From assembly GCA_900491605.1 (NCBI GenBank), contig UESW01003904.1, positions 62,001 to 126,000 on the forward strand: a stretch of DNA of 64,000 nt, in the 5' to 3' direction. The number at the start of each line of letters is the position of its first letter. The stretch's first letter is position 1. Made by a program: the position numbers and the translations under genes. Of the stretch, positions 59,705 through 64,000 are shown piece by piece. A model generated the notes under the pieces. The model did not search any database and was not told where the DNA came from. It saw nothing but the letters and a program-made list of their open reading frames with translations. The DNA comes from Calamus simplicifolius. Its lineage: Eukaryota; Streptophyta; Magnoliopsida; Arecales; Arecaceae.

Positions 59705-59987
59705 GGAAAACCGTGAGTCAAAAAGTCAATTGTTTAGTTCCAAGGAGTTGGTTGTCATTCATTTAATTCTCTGCTGTTTTTCTAGGCTTACTTAATGTTT
59801 TGCTAAGTTCCTAGAAGTTAAATTCTCTATGTAATTTCCTATATACAGCTTCTATATAAAGCTGTGTCTAGCATCTTTTAAAATACAGAAAATAGAAAGA
59901 AATCTAATTCTTCTCTACAAAAGGTGCAGCAGCACTCTATTACTTAAAAACTTCAGCAAATCTACTTCTATCTCTATATTTCCAACA
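59700..59987 (+). repeat. Copia-B 3' LTR (288 bp)
   Basis: It is identical to the 5' LTR except for two C/T differences and one missing base. It is followed by the TATAT duplication and the rest of RPL11 exon 5. Confidence 0.95.
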
Positions 59988-59992
59988 TATAT

Positions 59993-60026
59993 GGCATGGA
60001 TTTTTATGTTGTTCTGGAAAGGCCTG
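59993..60026 (+). pseudogene. RPL11: RPL11 exon 5, part right of Copia-B
   Basis: After the TATAT duplication the exon continues GGC-ATG-GAT-TTT-TAT-GTT-GTT-CTG-GAA-AGG-CCT-G, that is GMDFYVVLERP plus the first base of the next codon. Gypsy-2 begins right there. The remaining C-terminus (about 60 residues in the family) is not in the window. Confidence 0.93.
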
Positions 60027-61382
60027 TGATGTGGCTGATCCATCGCCGTTAGAATAAATGGCAACAGCAGCTAACGAAGGTCCTCTCCTAACCCTGGAAC
60101 CTCCTTATTGGACATCAGCATTGGTTCCAACAAGCATCCGCTTGGAGGACTCCGTCTCCACGGAGTCATTCAACTCCTAGCTCTGCCGAACATCCAGTAA
60201 GACCCCGAGCATCTCAACCCCGAGACCCCCCTCTGGTCTCGGGGTGCACAAGCATCATCTCACCCCCGAGACCCCCTCCGGTCTCGGGGTGACGTCACTG
60301 CATCTCAACCCCAAGACCCCCCTCCGGTCTCGGGGTGCACAAGTATCATCTCACCCCCGAGACCCCCTCCGGTCTCGGGGTGAGGTCCCTGCATCTCAAC
60401 CTCGAGACCCCCTTCGGTCTCGGGGTGCATAGGCATCATCTCACCCCCGAGACCCCCTCCGGTCTCGGGATGAGGTCACTGCATCTTAACCCCGAGACCC
60501 CTCTCGGTCTCGGGGTGCACAAGCATCATCTCACCCCGAGACCCCCCTTCAGTCTCGGGGTGCACATGCATCATCTCACCCCCAAGACCCCCTCCGGTCT
60601 CGGGGTGAGGTCACTGCATCTCAACCCCGAGACCCCCCTCCGGTCTCGGGGTGCACAAGCATCATCTTACCCCCGAGACCCCCTCCGGTCTCGGGGTGAG
60701 GCCACCGCATCTCAACCCCGAGAACCCCCTCCGGTCTCGGGATGCACAAACGTCATCTCACCCCCGAGACCCCCTTCGGTCTCGAGACGTTCAGTACATG
60801 AACTGGCCTTCGAACCAAACGACAACTTCGGGCCACCTGGCGCACCCACGTGACCCACCGTGCGCCCGCAGCTGCTTGCGGCCATACCTTATAACGGTGT
60901 ATGGTGCATTGCATGTGTCACTGTGCATGACCATGCCCCGTTACGGAGTATGATTCACTACCACTTGCAACTGTGCGCGGTCATGTCAAGCAACGACGCG
61001 CACCAAATGCAACCGTGGCTGCTAGACACCTGTAAAGCCATATTGATAGGTAACGCAGGGCGCCTCCGGCGCGCACAGTAACGGTATGACAGCAATCTTT
61101 CGGAACGAAAAGATGGGACATTCGAACATGTATAAAAGCACGCGCCCGCATTATGAGTAGGATCCTTGAACTCTGGTTTTCTAGTTTTCTTCCTACTAGC
61201 TAAAACCCTAACTGTTTCAGCTCCCTTCAGCTGAGCAGTTCTCGTCTGATCCCAAGTGACTAACTTGAGCATCGAAGGGTCCCCACCGGAGCATTCGGTC
61301 TCCGAGGACTTTTCTTGCAGGGGTCCAGAGAGAAGGACGTCCGTCTTCCCCGACGCTTGAAGAAGGTGACTTGGTGTCATCA
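60027..61382 (+). repeat. Gypsy-2 5' LTR (1356 bp)
   Basis: It starts TGATGTGGCTG and ends GGTGTCATCA, giving a 5-bp terminal inverted repeat TGATG/CATCA. TATAAAAG lies at 61131-61138. The array of GGTCTC hairpins lies at 60190-60790 in U3. Confidence 0.85.
60190..60790. repeat. Tandem hairpin array, CCGAGACC...GGTCTCGG
   Basis: Each unit of about 45 bp contains CCGAGACC, a C-rich loop of about 5-7 bases and GGTCTCGG, an 8-bp stem. Two linker types largely alternate: GTGCACAAGCATCATCTCAC and GTGAGGTCACTGCATCTCAA, giving a higher-order dimer of about 90 bp. About 13 hairpins are present. The open frames across it are repeat artefacts. Confidence 0.93.
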
Positions 61383-61405
61383 GATTGGCGCGCCAGGAAG
61401 GGAAG
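61383..61405 (+). promoter_or_regulatory. Gypsy-2 primer-binding site
   Basis: GATTGGCGCGCCAGGAAGGG directly follows the LTR and matches the Gypsy-1 site at 28159 in its first 15 bases. Confidence 0.75.
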
Positions 61406-61463
61406 ATAGAAGAAAAGAATAGCCTCGAACCTATTATTAACTTCTTCCTCAAGTTCTTAAACA

Positions 61464-62920
61464 ATGGTGACGACTCGTGCACGAGAGGCCACCGTCAGTC
61501 ACACTGGGGGGCAGCGTCAAAGGGCTGATCAGCCCGCAGCTTGCCCCTCAGCCCCTCCAACCGACGCACCTGCACCAGCACCGGTACAGCAGTTTTAGGA
61601 AGATCGGTTTGCTGCTCTTTCCGCGCAAGTTCAATCCTTAGCCACAATGGTCCAAGGCCTGCAACATCAGGCGGTGATCGCACGGCAACCAGAGCCCCTC
61701 CCGTCGGTGCCAGGAGTCCCTCAACCCAGTCAGCACTCAATTTGGAGGAGGTCTCCTGCCCGAGAAGCCTGCCCTCGCCGCACTTCACATAAGCCTCACC
61801 GCCACGAGGCCTCAAAGCGGCCCCGCTCACCCTCTCGCCGTGTCAGGGCGTCCCCCAAGCGACGACGTGAGAAGGAGGCGAAGCATCCCCGTCGTCCTCC
61901 CCACCACCTCTCCTCCTCCTCAGACTCTTCGAGGGAAGGGTCCTTTGATGGCGGGGTAGCCCGCCAGGCGGAGCAAAAACTTGATGAGTACAACCAGCGG
62001 TTGGAAGAGCTCAGCCGCCGGATTACCAACCCTCTAGAGACAGACTATGACATCCGCCCACCGATGTCTCTCCGCATCATGGAGGAGCCTATCTCCACTC
62101 AGTTTCGTCTCCCTCAGCTGGACCCTTATGACGGGACCACGGACCCCTTGAACCACCTGGAGAGTTACAAGGTTCTTTTGCAGGTCCAGGGGGAAACCGA
62201 TTCGCTCATGTGCATCGCTTTCCTAGCCACCTTGAAGAAAGCTTCCCGAGCCTGGTATTCCCGCCTGCCGCCGCGAAGCATCGATTCCTTCCGTCAGCTG
62301 GAGAGGGCCTTCCTGGCCCACTTTGATGCCTGCAGGAAGATTCCAAGGGTAGCCGATAGCCTCTTCTCCGTCCAACAAAAGGTTGGCGAGTCCCTTAGGG
62401 ACTACGTTGCACGGTTCAAGGAGGCTGCCCTGGAAGTTTACAATCTTGAAGACTCCGTGGCAACTTTGGCCTTGAAGCGAGGGCTTCGCCCGTCTCGCTT
62501 CGCGTACTCCCTTGATAAGAAGTCGCCCGGCTCCTATGCCGAGCTCTTAACCAGGCCCAGAAATACATTCGGGTTGACGAGGCTGACTCCTCCCGACGCG
62601 AGGCTAGTGGGAGCATCTCCAAGAAACCGGCCTGACCAGAACCTGTCGAAGCTCGTCCTAGAAGACCTGAACCTCCTCACCGGCCAGACAACCGTCCCCA
62701 AGCCCCTGCACCAAGAGATGGACCCTACACCCCACTGCTCGCCCCGATATCGCAGATCCTGCTCGAGATTGAAGGGGAGCCTTATCTTTAGCGCCCTCCT
62801 CCAATAAACCCGAAGATCCCCCGCAACAAAAACCTCTACTGTCGTTATCACCGAGATCACGGTCATGACACTGACGACTATCACCAGCTGAAGAAGGCAA
62901 TAGAAGACCTTATCCAATGA
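61464..62920 (+). pseudogene. Gypsy-2 gag with premature stop and frame break
   Basis: The ATG at 61464 begins MVTTRAREATVSHTGG. A TAG at 61596-61598 interrupts the frame, which then stays open to 62807: FAALSAQVQSLATMVQGLQ, EQKLDEYNQRLEELSRRIT, FRLPQLDPYDGTTDPLNHLE, FDACRKIPRVADSLFSVQQ and LALKRGLRPSRFAYSLDK. Near 62550 a one-base break shifts the coding to another frame. A zinc-finger-like YCRYHRDHGHDTDDY lies at about 62840-62880; the last cysteine position of the Gypsy-1 motif is a tyrosine here. Confidence 0.88.
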
Positions 62921-63139
62921 GGCCACCTGGGAAAGTTCATCCAGAGGAACAACCCGGAAGCTCCTGGCCCGTCAGCGCCCCCGCTGCCGATGATCGACAA
63001 TGCTCCAACTGAGAAGACGGTGGCAATGATTTCCTGGGGGTAGGTGGACTGCCCAAGAGGCCGAGAGAGGAGGGGGAGTTAGACTCTGTAATCCCTTTTT
63101 CTAAAAGGGACTTAGAGGGGGTAGTTAATGAAAATAATG

Positions 63140-63840
63140 ACAGTATCATTGTGTCAATGACGATAGCCAAACACCCTGTAAAAAGAATTTTGATCGATAG
63201 TGGGAGCTCGGTGAACGTTTTGAACTACGATGCTTTTGTTCACATGAGTTTGTCATCTGACTTGCTTCGACCTGTCACCACGCCCTTGATGGGGTTCACA
63301 GGAGACTCCGTACAAGTTGAGGGGGATATCACCCTTCCTGTTACGGCTGGCACGGCCCCACACCAAAGCATGGTCCTCATGAGCTTCCTAGGGTCCGGGT
63401 GCCCCTTGCCTACAACGCTATCCTCGGAAGGTCTGGACTCAACCTCTTGGATGCCGTTATCTCTACTAAGAGGCTCCTTGTGAGGCTTCCCGCCAGAGGA
63501 GGGGTCGGGGAGATGTGGGGGGAGCAGAACCCGCCCCTACTTTGCTGCCACATGTCTCCAGGTCTGCAGGAGGTGATGCCTGCGCCCGCGCCAGAGGTGT
63601 TGGACCCCCGGGACCTAGAAAGGAGAGGAGAACCGGCCGAGCGTCTACTGGCCTTCCCTCTCGGGGAGGACCCGGCAAGAACGATCCGCATCGAAGCTTC
63701 GCTCCCAAGGAGGCCCGCGATCGGCTCCTTGCTTTCCTATGAGCCAACGATGACATCTTCGCCTGGTCGACGTTGGACATGCCGGGAATTCCTGAGGAGG
63801 TGATCACCCATCGGCTCAACATCAAGCCTGAGTGACGACC
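63140..63840 (+). pseudogene. Gypsy-2 protease region
   Basis: RILIDSGSSVNVLNYDAF carries the aspartic protease DSG motif at about 63199-63207. The flap region reads LMGFTGDSVQVEGDITLPV. After a frame change near 63395 it continues PLAYNAILGRSGLNLLDAV and STKRLLVRLPARGGVGEM. The linker to the reverse transcriptase contains ERRGEPAERLLAFPLGEDP. Confidence 0.88.
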
Positions 63841-64000
63841 CATTTGACAAAAGAAGAGAAGTTTTGCCTTAGATAGATAGAAGGCTGTGGACAAAGAGGT
63901 GCGAAAGCTCTTGGCAGCCGGTCATATCTGTGAAGTGCACTACCCGACTGGCTGGCGAATATCGTGATGGTGCGTAAGGCCAATGGGAGCTGGAGGATGT
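63780..64000 (+). pseudogene. Gypsy-2 reverse transcriptase, N-terminal start only
   Basis: PGIPEEVITHRLNIKPE is followed by RKLLAAGHICEVHYP, the same order as in Gypsy-1 near 30520-30680. Stops at about 63834 and 63843 and a frame change near 63950 show decay. The domain is cut by the window end. Confidence 0.8.

Larger units (their letters stand above)
53514..59987 (+). mobile_element. Copia-B: young complete Ty1/copia retrotransposon, 6.47 kb including a nested solo LTR
   Basis: LTRs at 53514-53802 and 59700-59987 start TGTGAGGAAAACC and end TTTCCAACA. The target duplication is TATAT (53509-53513 and 59988-59992). The LTRs differ by only two transitions and one 1-base indel over 289 bp, so the insertion is recent. 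Without the nested insert (1735 bp plus a 5-bp duplication) the element is 4734 bp. The coding order is Gag, protease, integrase, reverse transcriptase, RNase H, as in copia. Four one-base frame breaks are present, near 54691, 54839, 57886 and 58898. It lies in RPL11 exon 5 in sense orientation. I do not assign a lineage. Confidence 0.96.
26842..60026 (+). pseudogene. RPL11: 60S ribosomal protein L11 (uL5) gene copy, disrupted by nested transposons
   Basis: RPL11/uL5 is a protein of the large cytosolic ribosomal subunit that contacts 5S rRNA and P-site tRNA. Exon pieces at 26842-26844 (ATG), 26944-27055, 38548-38590, 38668-38939 and 53489-53513 plus 59993-60026 carry the protein in order: SEKKLSNPM, VLNISVGESGDRLTRAA, VLEQLSGQTPVFSK, ARYTVRSFGIRRNE, GLKVKEYELLRRNFSDTGC, GFGIREHIDLGIK, YDPSTGIY and GMDFYVVLERP. 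The splice phases match between exons even across insertions. Introns and exons are invaded by Gypsy-1, a LINE stub, CACTA with hAT, an RTE fragment, Copia-B with a solo LTR, and Gypsy-2. The exons also show frame breaks and a deletion of about 17 bases removing the VTVRGDK part. The final coding part lies beyond Gypsy-2, outside the window. It cannot make normal L11; active copies must lie elsewhere. Confidence 0.92.
60027..64000 (+). mobile_element. Gypsy-2: Ty3/gypsy (Tat-like) element, 5' part, truncated by the window end
   Basis: It has a 5' LTR at 60027-61382, a primer site, a gag with an in-frame stop, a zinc finger, a protease and the start of a reverse transcriptase. Gag and protease are clearly homologous to Gypsy-1, while the LTR is of unrelated sequence. 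The expected target duplication on the left is GCCTG (60022-60026), inside RPL11 exon 5; the right copy would be beyond the window. Frame breaks show it is defective as written. Confidence 0.9.

Noticed and set aside
60190..60790. CRISPR-like array of repeats and spacers
   Set aside because: The regular 45-bp spacing looks superficially similar, but the 'spacers' are two alternating conserved linkers and the array lies in a plant LTR.
60244..60953. Plus-strand open frames across the hairpin array
   Set aside because: Repeat-derived; the same peptide repeats in several frames.

Overview
This is nuclear DNA from a flowering plant with a large, transposon-rich genome. The evidence is GT-AG introns, plant-type LTR retrotransposons (Ty1/copia and Ty3/gypsy of the Tat type), CACTA, hAT and Tourist-like DNA transposons, L1- and RTE-type LINEs, and host genes for a plastid Rho-N protein and cytosolic ribosomal protein L11. 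A monocot is likely and a palm is my guess; I cannot prove the species. I found no tRNA, rRNA, CRISPR array or bacterial-type feature.

Layout. 1-8.4 kb: AT-rich DNA with a decayed L1-type LINE on the minus strand (about 4.65-8.41 kb); part of it is repeated at 1-314. 8.4-13.8 kb: mostly empty AT-rich DNA with two unrecognised coding-looking fragments, one a WD40 piece. 13.8-19.8 kb: an old minus-strand copia element (Copia-A) split by a 2.06 kb solo LTR with a 5-bp target duplication. 21.3-23.9 kb: the one host gene that looks alive, a Rho-N/SAP-like plastid protein (RHON1/BP-73 type) with four exons, a TATA box and two G-boxes. 24.5-26.5 kb: a Tourist-like MITE, an RTE-LINE remnant and an L1-LINE 3' end.

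26.8-60.0 kb is the main discovery: one copy of the ribosomal protein L11 (uL5) gene stretched over more than 33 kb by nested insertions. Intron 1 holds a complete 11.06 kb Tat-type gypsy element (Gypsy-1, TSD ATTCC). The next long exon holds a 77-bp LINE stub with a 16-bp TSD. The large third intron holds an 11.44 kb CACTA element (TSD TTT), itself carrying a 0.91 kb hAT element, plus an RTE-LINE 3' end with a perfect 14-bp TSD. The following exon is cut by a young 6.47 kb copia element (Copia-B, TSD TATAT), itself cut by a 1.735 kb solo LTR (TSD AGATG), and 34 bp later by a second Tat-type gypsy element (Gypsy-2) that runs off the window. The exon junctions and phases still fit across these insertions, so the host gene can be followed.

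Two themes recur. First, single-base frame breaks, several in homopolymers, occur in the young Copia-B, Gypsy-1, Gypsy-2, the CACTA gene, the RPL11 exons and the RHON1-like gene. This suggests either genuine decay or residual indel errors in the assembly. Second, four LTR-element segments carry tandem arrays of short palindromes of unrelated sequence.
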